Assembly: GCA_001655205.1 (NCBI GenBank)
Contig: LPNZ01006560.1
Span: 1-58,352, forward strand
Direction of reading: 5' to 3'
DNA length: 58,352 nucleotides
DNA from: Lenisia limosa
Lineage: Eukaryota > Breviatea
The notes beneath the pieces are model-generated. The model was not told the DNA's origin. It searched no databases and was given only the letters and a program-made list of their open reading frames with translations. Of this stretch, positions 14,101-23,289 are shown in pieces. Both the position numbers and the translations under genes were made by a program. Every line of letters starts with the position of its first letter. Within the stretch, counting starts at the first letter, position 1.

Positions 14101-16768
14101 GGGCACAAATGAAAATATCGTTATATATAACCGTTATACTGAAAGAAGCCAAAGAAGGTTGTACTCCTAAACTTTTTTCTTTTATATTCCTTTTACGGTC
14201 CAAAATGCTTAATTTACGTTCAAAAATGAAGAAAACGGAACAAAATCAAACCGACCTTTTCTTGGAAGCTCTTGAGGTCAGCACCCTCCCTTGATTTAGC
14301 CTCACGCAACAGCCCCTTGTGGTCAATTGCAGACTGTGCTCTCACTGCTGCAACCTCCTCTGTGTTGTCATTTTAACAGAATGACAACAGGGATGCACAT
14401 GGGGGATAAAGAATGAGATAAAAAAGCAAAAAAGGAAATAAATAAAAGAAAATGAACCAACCTCTCAGCTTGGAAATCGTAGATTGGCGCTGAGAAGCTT
14501 CGCCTTCCCGTTCTCTTTTAGCCACTGCCAGCTCCTGCTCAAGTTTCAACCTCTCTGCTGAAGCCTGAATAGTTACATGTGTAGAATGTGTGTGCAATCA
14601 AAACGAAGAAATAGTCAACTTAGTACTTTTTTCTCCTTTGAAATGATTTGCGATGTGAAGTCTAATCGACTCTTCTCTTCTTCAACTGTAGTGGCCAAAC
14701 GCATAAAGGTCATATCTTGCAGCGCTTGGAGGGTCTTGCCAAGAACTTGAAGCTGCGGGATTAAAAAAGTACAAAAAATGAAGAATAAATATCCGTATTT
14801 TTCACAGGGCACAAAGCCGTGTACATAAAACTCTGAAGTCATTCTCTCGTTTATCGAACTCTGTATTTCAAGCCCCCGAGATTTCTTCACCATTTCGGGG
14901 GTACAAAACAGGGAGACTCGAGAGTGAAGATTGGTGACGAGCAGGAAACACGAATGAACGTATCGTCAATCATCTTCATCAGATTTATTTACTTTAACTT
15001 CTAAAAATAAAATTTAGCACTTAACTGGTTAAATGCTCCGGTAGGAGGGCATATGGTATTTTTGTGTGATATTACTTTTATAAAGGAATTTTGTTTTTTA
15101 AAAAAGTCTAGTTAAAACGAGATGTGCATCAAACTATTTCGGTCGCAAGTGTATTTTTTTTTGGAAAAAAAGAGAAGTGTGCTCTCATTTTTCTTTTTTG
15201 GATGATCTTAAACAATTTCCTGTTCTCTATCCTTTGCTCTCTGAATTGATTGTTATTGAAAGATACAATCATTTGAAAAGAGAAAAGAGAAAGAGATGCA
15301 TTGATCATTGAACATCGAGAAATCGTCTCAGACCGAGGCACGCTATTCTGTTTTGCGCGTCATATTGAACGTGATTCACGCCACTTTTATACCTTTACTC
15401 CTTTCTCAAAATTGACTTAAGAGTCATTATCAATACAAATAGAATAATTTATACATACTATAGGTAGATCGCACCAAGGAAGGCCTATTCTTCGAACTAA
15501 TCTACTATCCGAAACAACTTCCCCATTTGAAACCCTGTTTTCAAGGTCTAATCATGTAAACCCCATACTTCAGGTGAACGCTCAGCGTGAGTGTCTTGAA
15601 GACGTGAAGGCAACTCTGGGTCTTCCTGGGAGGGGGGGGGGGTAAAATTGGACAATTTATGAAACAACAAAAGCCCAAAATCAAACTCGGTTGGCTGACA
15701 ACACACTGGTTGAGAAAAACAAACAAATCCCGGGCCAGCCGCTTCTGTAGCACTGCCCAACCCTCGTGTGTTGCCAAGAGGGTTGATTTTGGGCACTCTT
15801 TTTTTGTTTCATGAAATTTCCAGGTATTAAAAGTATCATACGTAAAAGGTGCGAAAGAAAAAGAGTCCAAATAATATCCAAGTTATTCAGAAAATAAACT
15901 AACCAACTAAAACTAAGGGGAAGGGATTGAAACGAAGGAATAATTGCGTAAGGGTACTACTACTGGTCACGAAATGACTTCTCTGAAACTACCTCAAAAA
16001 CTAACAAATAGTCCATGTGATTTGGGGTGGAGGGAAATAAGAAACAAAAAAAGCCCAAAATCATCTATTGGCTGACAATACACGAGGGTTGAGAACAACA
16101 TGCGAGGGGGGGGGGCAGCGGTCTTAAAGAAACGTGGTGCTTTGGGATCGAGAAAGTAGTATGCACGTTGAACTCTCAACTTGCTCACTTTGAGGGATTT
16201 AACCAAGGTACGTGTTGATTGACGTAACTGTCGCGCCACCTCACGTACTTCACTTTGGTAGTCCTAGAGGATGAGGAAACGGAAAACTAAACAAAACCAC
16301 AAAAAAAACAAAAGTATAATGATGATTAATTGCCCTTTAATTGTTCATCAACTAATACGTCTTAGATCTGTAATAAAACGGCACAGAGAGTATCCTAATG
16401 ATATGCCTTTACTTCAAACCTTATATCTGTTTTTGTCAGGGCCCGCCTTCATTTGTCCCTTGATCGCAACCAAGTCATCAAATCGTTTTTCAAGGGCAAA
16501 CAGCTCTTCAACCTAAAATATTACCAACCTGGTGATTTCAATAGAAGGGAAGGATGAAGGCTCCTTTCAAAGGGGGGTTCTCTCATCCAAATAAGATACA
16601 CTTTGATAAACTAACCTCAGAATGAACTTCAGTTCCAAAAATGCCTTGAGGATTATCCATTTGTTTGACAGTTTCCGGCGTGACCCATGAAACCAGATTG
16701 GCACTGGAGGTGACCTCCTCCAGAACGGCCATCATCCGCTGCGCTTCAACATTAGTGAGGCGATGCAT
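5156..16768 (-). CDS. DRC10: Dynein regulatory complex subunit 10 (IQCD-like), in three separated blocks
   Basis: Axonemal nexin-dynein regulatory complex subunit: a coiled-coil protein with a C-terminal IQ motif. The N-terminus is at 16768 (MHRLTNVEAQRMMAVLEEV), matching the conserved 'LTTIEAKRIMSILDE' start of human IQCD. Further N-terminal and coiled-coil exons are at about 16510-16440, 16265-16190 (VREVARQLRQSTRTLVKSLK), 14900-14620 and 14570-14290. The middle block lies at about 7990-7417: LETEVSLRKMKVRVEQE, then NWINKYDSDMEEKHSMLTTL, then EEVAQLEDLEKKYEELSKE, equivalent to human 'VETEIENWIQKYDTEMGEKQEEL'. The last block (5389-5156) has the IQ motif AATAIQAVFRGYSERKK and a basic tail, ending TGA at 5156-5158. 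The three blocks are colinear on the minus strand, but other genes lie between them and the FNTA gene is interleaved. Block junctions coincide with gaps or a 60-bp duplication, so a scaffolding error is likely. Confidence 0.8.
5330..5389. repeat. 60-bp exact duplicate, copy 1 (contig edge)
   Basis: Identical base for base to 7417-7476. It holds the end of a DRC10 exon (minus strand ...EKKQAVMMKEA) plus the first bases of its intron, and stops exactly at the 10-N gap 5390-5399. Confidence 0.95.
5506..8593 (+). CDS. FNTA: Protein farnesyltransferase / geranylgeranyltransferase type I alpha subunit
   Basis: Alpha subunit shared by the cytosolic CaaX prenyltransferases; it pairs with a beta subunit to attach farnesyl or geranylgeranyl to C-terminal cysteines. 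Start ATG at 5506 (MSDSWVPLGEQEMFKDVVPL). PPTA repeats are visible after splicing: NPANYSAWHVRREVMEHL, NPKNYQIWHHRRLMAKK, DSKNYHAWGHRQWAV, DLRNNSAWTQRYF and NECPWNYIKG. A later exon reads YSNIEGLRNLVEK (about 7017-7055). The C-terminal exons at 8350-8593 (PHAVALLVDIYSQ..., then VKYWTWIADSLKGK and TAA) match the human FNTA C-terminus (...AFLVDIYED..., IRKEYWRYIGRSLQSK). Introns are 40-130 nt up to 7060, then over 1.2 kb containing antisense DRC10 exons and a gap, which is out of character. One intron carries a tandem duplication covering its splice donor. Confidence 0.88.
6877..6949. repeat. Tandem triplication over a splice donor
   Basis: Three adjoining copies of a unit beginning ATATCAAGGGG: 27 bp (6877-6903), a shortened 19 bp (6904-6922) and 27 bp (6923-6949). 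The first copy covers the end of the FNTA exon coding NYIKG and its GTATGG donor; the third repeats the donor. Confidence 0.9.
7417..7476. repeat. 60-bp exact duplicate, copy 2 (internal)
   Basis: Identical to 5330-5389. To the right the DRC10 exon continues (7477 upward). To the left the sequence leaves DRC10 within the intron and becomes FNTA-side DNA without any N. This marks a junction, artefactual or real, between two loci. Confidence 0.95.
8594..8827. other. Short convergent intergenic region
   Basis: 234 bases between the FNTA stop (8591-8593) and the cyclase stop on the minus strand (8828-8830). No motif recognised. Confidence 0.4.
8828..11916 (-). CDS. Transmembrane class III nucleotidyl cyclase homologue, catalytic residues degenerate
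   Basis: Receptor-like cyclase on the minus strand. The N-terminal exons (from a possible ATG at 11916; AEYANLVNACVTYQINSPDK, then RLAAYATISDKYATNVLFLR) look like a Cache-type extracellular sensor. A transmembrane helix follows near 11260 (RLLVSVTLAGVFQIVVGVTC), then a linker and a cyclase homology domain. Segments: ILEKMRVGILETVFPHL; GIVVAGISDFARLSHSLQPV with VMFLLEKFDEY; LDNTDCEILILSGLF; then AAVHIGDLYCGLLSSKFIV and ASDAINTCYSL. Against the family pattern FADIxGFT...GDAxMVVSG...VGVHxGPVxAGV...GDTVNxAxR, the first metal Asp is Gly (codon 10524-10526), the second Asp is kept (TDCE), the Asn of the N-x-x-x-R pair is kept and the Arg is Ser. Catalysis is therefore doubtful. A Pro/Ser-rich tail follows, ending SYVASWVY. 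Gap 10698-10777 lies between TM and catalytic region. The true start is uncertain. Confidence 0.68.
11821..11860 (+). repeat. Dispersed repeat family B, copy 1 (in cyclase intron)
   Basis: Shares GGCAAATGATTGGGTG and the flanking GTTGTGTGCAC with the copy at 24986-25053. It lies in the intron between the first two visible cyclase exons. Confidence 0.7.
12034..13740 (+). mobile_element. Penelope-like reverse transcriptase, decayed
   Basis: Retroelement coding remnant. From the left: a C-x-C and HGNHVLTSNLACI segment (12115-12225), resembling the 'C-x-C...HGHVITGDL' block often found before this RT type; LPAEVEKKLACYIRNKVAAL (about 12288-12345); gap 12385-12609; YLYALPKMHKSPISFRFIAG (about 12668-12725); FDFSTLYTKF; HWVVSNMYFHNGDLTFHQTV then GLPMGTNAAPLLANLGLY (13060-13190); and the catalytic-type RFIDDILLID (13255-13285). 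The 'LPKxHKxP', 'GxPMGTNxAPLLAxLxLYxxE' and 'F(I/V)DD' motifs point to Penelope-like elements or close relatives. The reading frame breaks several times, for example stops after HAKD and between the RT core and the 13543-13740 segment (AGRLIRTLNTNGYNLASLKK). I see no GIY-YIG endonuclease. Probably a dead copy. Confidence 0.7.
13741..14289. other. Downstream of retroelement; gap and AT-rich sequence
   Basis: Contains the 10-N gap 13979-13988. The part before the gap may be 3' retroelement sequence; the part after it is AT-rich and precedes the next DRC10 exon on the minus strand. No gene supported. Confidence 0.4.
15654..15819. repeat. Inverted repeat element in a DRC10 intron
   Basis: The left arm (15654-15714, AATTTATGAAACAACAAAAG ... 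GGCTGACAACACACTGGTTG) pairs with the reverse complement of 15756-15819 (AATTTCATGAAACAAAAAAA ... GGCAACACACGAGGGTTGG). Arms are about 60 bp at roughly 80 percent identity, with a loop of about 40 bp. A poly-G run sits just outside the left arm. Confidence 0.75.
16036..16093 (+). repeat. Solo third arm of the inverted-repeat element
   Basis: AATAAGAAACAAAAAAAGCC, then CCAAAATC, TTGGCTGACAATACACGAGG and GTTGAG match the left arm of the inverted repeat at 15654 in direct orientation, again followed by a poly-G run (16106-16115). Confidence 0.7.
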
Positions 16769-17225
16769 GGTAGTGGGTGGGCCACACTCCCTGGCCGCTC
16801 TTTATACTCACTGAATCCACCCCTATGTCCCTATCCCTGATTTATAGCGCGTAAGAACGTGATGGGGGATTGGTGTGTGAAGAGGAATCAACAAGAAGAA
16901 CCCCGCTTCGAAATAAAAAGCAACCACTCTCTTTTATTTTATCAAATTATTTACAACCAATTGATTCTGTCTCTGTTGGTGCTGTTGGGCTGGGGGAAAA
17001 AACAATAATAATAAATATGTTTGTGGGGAGTACTGTTTTCCATTTACAACCAACCTTTCTAAACATTTTTTTATTTTGTGTTTTAGACTAAATATTGTTG
17101 ACTTAACTCAAATTAGACGGTTGGAGAAGTTGGTAGTTCGCTTTTTGTACCAGCTTTTTATCATTGACCATTAGTGGAAGAAGTAATACTTGAAAAGCAT
17201 TAACGCAACTGAAGGCGATTTTGAA
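16769..17225. promoter_or_regulatory. Divergent intergenic region between DRC10 and the RRM gene
   Basis: 457 bases separating two divergently transcribed start codons, so it must hold both promoters. No specific promoter element recognised. Confidence 0.4.
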
Positions 17226-20200
17226 ATGCGTGAAGCAGTCGGACAAACAGAATGGCGAGGATCGGCCACTCATTCTCCTCTTGATGACCCTCTGCAAGCG
17301 CTTGGAGGACTTAATATCTCGTCTAGTCCTAAACCTGATGTAATTCTCCAGCATGAGAGCACAGGCTCGCTTCCAGAGTATTCTAGGCTGAAGGCTGAGC
17401 AATCTCCAATCATATCTGCCCGCGCTGTTGCGCTTACTCATTCCTTTGAGTCACTTCCTGACCCGATTTCAACTCCTCCTCCCACTCACAATGATGATTC
17501 TCGACGTTTGTTGGGTACCCAGCCTCTAATTGGCCTAATTATCCGTTATATTTTCTGTTTAAGTATCAATTAATTGTTTACCGGCTTTAGGAACTCTTTT
17601 CCTTGGCGACCTCGACGACCTTATCACTGAGGTGGGATTTTTTGGTGGTTGGGACAATCTTATGTGGGTAAGTTTACTGTATGAACATTTTTCGTGTTGA
17701 AGATAGTGTTCGGAATTCACATTTTGCGAGCTCTCTCAATGAGCAGGATATTCTGCATGAGATTTGCACCAACTATGGCGAAGTGACTATGGTGAGTATC
17801 AAGCGCGACAGACTGACGGGCAAAAGCCTCGGTTACGGCTTTGTTCAATTCAAGGTGAGACCTCCCTCCAACTGATGTGTGAGTTATTATTCTTCCATCT
17901 TTTCTTTCGATAAGTTGGGCTTTTGGAGACATGTTTTCAGGCTTATTTTCTCGAGTTTTGACCTTGTCAAACCAAGTAGGCCGATATTAATGTTTCAGGA
18001 CTCTGACACGGCTATCAAAGCTAAAGCCCTGTTCCATCGAAGCCCTGTTTGTGGATTCCATTTTGAACAAAATAAAACTTCCCTGTTTTTTGTGACCTCT
18101 AAAGCCGATGTTCAATGGACGCTCCTTCCGAATCAACTGGTCCCATAAGAGTTCACACCTTGTCATCAACAACCTCTGCCCCTCCATCGACAGGTTGACT
18201 CTCATCTCAATCTTCAGGTAGGTTGGAATCAAGAACTATCTGATCAAAGTCGCATTTCAATAAAGCTCGTTAATCTACATCTTTTTAAGAGAAGCTAGAC
18301 GTATTTGACTTCTTAGGCCCTTCGGTCCGCTCAACGAAGAAGAATGCCGCATCAAAAACAGCAATAACCGCCTTGCCACAGGACACATTTCGTTTTCGTC
18401 ATCAAATAACGCTGACCTTGCAAAGAGAGAGCTGGACGGAAAGCCTTTGGGCGTTTGTAGGAGGGCTTACATCAGGGATTCATGTGACTATTTGTTGACC
18501 TCTCCAGCACAATCAGTTGTGCGTATCAGTTGGGGACAGTCTGAGGAATCTTCGTCCACTGTGCATGTGAAGTTTGATCGAGGAGATGTGGGAGGGAAAT
18601 TTTAAACCTTTATGGGAGGCACCCAGAAAGTTGTATGCTCACGGTAGTGCAGTCTTTAATGAGATAAGACATGTTGTAAGCTCCACTTGAATACCCAGTA
18701 TTGTTATCAATTCTAATCTCCAGCCTTGAGTTTGTTTACATTTTAGTCTCGAAGAGAGGTGTCTGAAGAAGCTATTAGGGAAGTATTCGAACAGTGGGAG
18801 TGGGGTCCTTTTTTTTTNNNNNNNNNNNNNNNNNNNNNNNNNNNNNNNNNNNNNNNNNNNNNNNNNNNNNNNNNNNNNNNNNNNNNNNNNNNNNNNNNNN
18901 NNNNNNNNNNNNNNNNNNNNNNNNNNNNNNNNNNNNNNNNNNNNNNNNNNNNNNNNNNNNNNNNNNNNNNNNNNNNNNNNNNNNNNNNNNGATCCCTGGC
19001 TTTGTATTGTTTTAATATGCATATAGTGTATCATATGTACATACCGTGTTTCTTGTTCTAATAAATGAGTTTTACTGTTTTTTTTTTGACAAACAATTGG
19101 ATAAATTTATTTTTAATGTTCCATTAGGTTTGGTACGGTAGAGTCCATCAACATGCCCAGGCAACACGACGGTGTTTGGAAGGGTAAGATAGAATTTCCT
19201 GGATTTTTTTTTTTATGGGAATATAAGGAGTAATCGCCTTTCAGGTTACGCTTTTGTCAGTTTCCCCGAGACCCTCCGTGGCCAAGAAATGGCAGTCAAC
19301 GCAGTCAGCTCCCCCGAGCCCCTCACCATTGCGGGATATCCGGTGAGTAGGAGTTTGTGTTTATAAATGTGATGGTGTGAGCTCGTTGATGCAGCGTTTT
19401 CATTCTTTCAGATTTCTACATTAACTTTGTTCAGGTGGAAACGAACCGTGGCCGTAGAGGTGTTGGAAGGGGAAGTCGTAACTATCACCGTCCAATGCGA
19501 AACAACAACTATCACCAGCAGCACGGCGGGGTGAGCTTTGCACATCCTATTTCCTTTCTTTTCTTTCCTTTCTAATCTTGCAGCACCGTCTCCCTCAGGA
19601 GATGATCATGCCTCCCCACCACCAAGGAAACCTATACATGCCAATGTGAGCTCATGATGGATTGTTCTCAATGTTGACATATTAGGCCCCCCAGTGACCA
19701 GCAGTACTACGTAGTTGTCAACCAGCAAGGTCAACCCCTTGGCCCCCCTCAAAGAAGTCGCCCAATGCATTCGCAAGGACAGGTACATTAACAACCCCCG
19801 CCCCCTCAACAGAGTTTTCCTTGATACTTTTCTGTTTCATTGTTCTCATTTGACCCCTTTAGTACCCTGGTCAGATGCAGTACATGCCTCAGCCTATGAT
19901 CCAACAATCTCCTAACTCAAGTCTCAACAACCTCCATCAGTCCAGTCCTCCCATAACCCCGCATATCTCGCCGCACTCAAGTCTCACCCACCTTCATACC
20001 GGGTAAGTGTTTCTTGGCTTTTTCTATTGACCTGGCAGATTTGCGAACGCAGCAATGTATAGTTATAATGAGCAGCTACCTACCGGGGGATGGAGCCTTG
20101 GTCCTAAGCGCCCTATTGTGGTAGGTCATGAAGCAAATAGATCCTCATCAAATTAACTTTTTTTTTTTTTTTCTCTTTATTATTGTTGCTCCAAGGTATT

Positions 20201-20270
20201 GCCTTTTGAAAAAGACTTCTAATATTTCTCATTCTTTTAGCCAGCAGAGGAAGTCTTAATTGAGCCTTAA
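17226..20270 (+). CDS. RNA-binding protein with three RRMs and a Gln/Pro-rich tail (TIA-1/PUB1/ELAV-like)
   Basis: Probable mRNA-binding regulator. Start ATG at 17226; a Ser/Pro-rich N-terminus (about 100 aa), then RRM1 with RNP2 GTLFLGDLDDLITE (17590-17630) and RNP1 LTGKSLGYGFVQF (about 17812-17853). RRM2 covers about 18150-18480 (SHLVINNLCPSI, FRPFGPL, TGHISFSSSNNADLAKREL) and is weaker. RRM3 spans the 18818-18990 gap: SEEAIREVFEQWEWG before it and YAFVSFPETLRGQEMAVNAV after it (about 19246-19305). Next comes an RGG-like patch (ETNRGRRGVGRGSRNYH), then a Gln/Met/Pro/Ser-rich tail (QQYYVVVNQQGQPLGPPQRS and QYPGQMQYMPQPMIQQSPN) ending PAEEVLIEP and TAA. Three RRMs plus a Q-rich prion-like tail is the TIA-1/Pub1 plan. 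The subfamily call is an inference. Confidence 0.8.
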
Positions 20271-20921
20271 TTCCATGTGTTTTTCTTTGGCTGTGGGGCC
20301 TTGTGGGCTTTTCTTTTGTGGTTTCTTTTTTGACGTTCAGTTCCTAGGTTTTCTTGATGCTTCTTTGTCTGTATTTGGTTAATACATGGTTTTCAGTGTG
20401 TTAGGGGTAAGAAATAATAAATACATAATACAATCGGACTTTACATAAGATTCAAGTCTGAAGAGATGAGCTGTCGATAACGGAGGTATCAGGCTAAACA
20501 GGGTCAGAGAATAATAAATAAAAACTGTCAGTGGATTAAATCCCCCAAACAGTAATTGTTCCCCCAAGTATTCTCGAAACGCTTGACATTGTGACAACAT
20601 GCAGGCTAAATTGTTAGTATGCAACCTGTCAAAGAGTGGGTGAAGAGTGGTTTTGGATCTTCCTTCTAACCTGTTTATACAGGTTGACGTGGTTATTGTT
20701 GAGGTTGCAAAAAACACTCCATGACTATGGCCACTCAATAAGATACAGGCTGAGTTGTAAAACAAAGGGGAGGGGGGTTGTTTATACAAACCGTAACCCG
20801 CGGTGGTGGTAGACACAGAGAGTTCCCCAAAGAAGTCCAATTGTGCACCACTGGAAAGTGAACTTCGAAAAAAAAGGAGTCTTCAAGACTGTCCTGATGT
20901 AGTATGTATAATATGAAGTCA
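20271..20921. other. Convergent intergenic region
   Basis: About 650 bases between the RRM gene (+) and the secreted-protein gene (-). Only unspliced random-looking frames; no gene or RNA recognised. Confidence 0.45.
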
Positions 20922-22936
20922 TCATTCATACTTGTACAAGGTTATAGCGTGCTTGTTTTCCGGTGCAGAAATAGAGCGTGTATCTCCGGCTTCAGTGTCT
21001 GAAACGAAAACGCGAGATCTACGTCATTATTGAATATTCTTCAAACAGTGAATGCAATCCATTACTTACATGAGTTTGGGTATCTATTACTTAAAAGAAA
21101 GACGCATTTTGTAACAGAAAAGCCTCATAAATGAAGATACTTCATTGGACAAAAATATAGAAAGTTCCTTGATGTGAATAGACCCCCTCCCCCAACCGCT
21201 CATTATGAAAAGTGCATCCAGTAAGTGAGAATGACTTGTAGAGGTATAGATGGGAGTCCTAAGCAATAAATAAGAATCAGCAAGCTGCCTTAAAAAGACA
21301 GGGTAACTACCTTAGAACTGATACATGACTGTACACTATTGCCAGTTAGAACAAGGTTTCTCAAAGATGTGTGCGACTTTTCAAACACTCTACACAAAGT
21401 GTAATTCGAAGACTGCTTTCAGATTTGGGAATATTACCATATTTTTGACAAACTACCCCCCCTCACAAAATATCCCATTCTTGTGATTCCATTGTAATTG
21501 TGTCAATAAAACAGTCTGATAACAGAGCATAGACTGAGTAGAAGTAGGTGTTTGCCTCCACGTTCTAAACAATGAAGACTGTAACAGTACCAAAAAGACC
21601 GAAATATCAATTTAGATACATAATTATTTCGGAATGTGTTCACAAGCTTGTGACATTATTGATTCATAGATAACCTTACCGTCAGTGTGAGACCTCCATT
21701 TCTCATTGACAATCCACTTCTGCCTTCGTACTAAATAATGAATTGAAAACAGTCATAACATTGAACACGATAGCTACCACCCCTTCCAACTCTTGAGCTT
21801 GTCATAATAAGTGATCCTCCATGAGGGAAGCTAATCAGTTCATACACATCAATGAAAGGCTGTTTAAGCTGACATTCCTAAAACGACAGTAAAGAGCCTG
21901 ATAACATCATAAGAAAATCCTTGTATTATCATTTTCACGTCAGTTGAGTAACACTACTTGTTTTCAGTGTTTTCTTAATCCCCGCGTACAGTAACCAAGA
22001 CCTGACTGTTGACATGGGCGGATATGATCGTTTTTATTCCACTTGTTGCAGCCGCAGATGAAACCGTGATGTCAACACCAATAATATTGACCATTGAATT
22101 CTCAATAGAAAACACTGAGTCTAAAAAAAGTCATTCATTGAAGTTCAATTATTCACATTAATACAGTAATTTGGCAAATAAATAGTATTTCTCTGGTCAA
22201 CCCTGCTTACGTGCAGCCACATGTGCAAAGGTGTATCCAGGTACAGCTCCTTTAGATGGTCTAAAAAATGATACTCAGAAAACACCTTCACTCGAGATCG
22301 CCATCATACATAAGGAAAGAGGCAGCCTTCCCATCTCCAGTGATATGTAATTTCGAGCCTGGCGGGATAACAACCGGCGTTGTGAACCTTCAAAACGTAA
22401 GTAATGTCTGGATCTTTTATTTCAAAAATGTCAGCAGAGTAAGACCTGAAGATAACCCCCCACGAATGAGATCCAGCAGGGGCATGGCATGTCCATTTTG
22501 TCTGAAGTGGGAGAACAGAGCTAAGATACTCTTCCACGCAGTCATTCAGTGTGTATGTGGGCGTCAGTGTCTATCAAGGTAGGTGAGGGAGCCTAAAATT
22601 GAAATAATACCTTTGTAATGATATCTTCCGAAGCAAAAAGCAGAGACTGCTGTGAAACCGTTCCGACCTAACTCCAGTCAACTCAACTTAAACGCACAAC
22701 ATACAACAAAACAACAACGTTACCTTTAAGTCATCAATTTGGCCACTACCAAAAGCATATCGTTCAGAAGCATCAAATGAAACTACAAAATGAATTCAAA
22801 AGGTGAGAGTGATCCGAGAGAGAGAGAGAGAGAGAGAAAGAGGGAGAGAGCAGTATAAATAAAATTTTGGCTTACCACTATTCCCAGTGCCTGAAAAGAC
22901 GCAAGAGACAGCAACAAGCAGAAGAACAACAATCAT
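20922..22936 (-). CDS. Secreted or membrane protein of unknown family
   Basis: Minus-strand gene with a convincing signal peptide at its start (ATG 22934-22936, MIVVLLLVAVSCVFSGTG). Spliced exons then read VSFDASERYAFGSGQIDDLK, TVSQQSLLFASEDIITK, SYSADIFEIKDPDITYVLKV with HNAGCYPARLEITYHWRWEG, PSKGAVPGYTFAHVAA, DSVFSIENSMVNIIGVDITV with SSAAATSGIKTIISAHVNSQ, ECQLKQPFIDVYELISFPHG, and an end SDTEAGDTRSISAPENKHAI...KYE with TGA at 20922-20924. The pattern of short beta-strand-like runs suggests an extracellular beta-rich fold. I do not recognise the family and see no transmembrane segment. It is divergent from the proline-rich gene at 23290. Confidence 0.55.
22816..22850. repeat. GA microsatellite in intron
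   Basis: About 11 GA units followed by an imperfect GA-rich tail, in the first intron of the secreted-protein gene (CT-rich on its coding strand). Confidence 0.9.
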
Positions 22937-23289
22937 TGTGGTATGCTGAGGATCCTTGGCCGGTAAGCAGGATGTTTCTTCTTTCTTTTCTCTTCTTCTC
23001 TCCTGCTCTCCTCTCCTACTGCTCTCCTAACCAATCTATAACATATATGTTCCAGACCAAGGAGCAATGTAGGCTGAATGTGGGCAATGTTGTCTATTGG
23101 GTGAAATGATACACTGGTCCAACATTCAACTTGCCTTGTTGTTTGGAGAACTTTTGGTGAAAATTGGGTGAAAACAACCGAAATAAAGTGGGGATAATAT
23201 AGAGACATTTAAACTGCGTTCAAAGTTGACAAATAATGAGCATTGGATTCTGACTTTCTCGGAGTTTTTGATTTTGCACTTTTCTTCTG
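22937..23289. promoter_or_regulatory. Divergent intergenic region
   Basis: 353 bases between the divergent starts at 22936 (-) and 23290 (+), so it should carry both promoters. No motif assigned. Confidence 0.35.

Noticed and set aside
22816-22850. GA tract as a CRISPR or regulatory array
   Set aside because: It is a simple dinucleotide microsatellite inside an intron.
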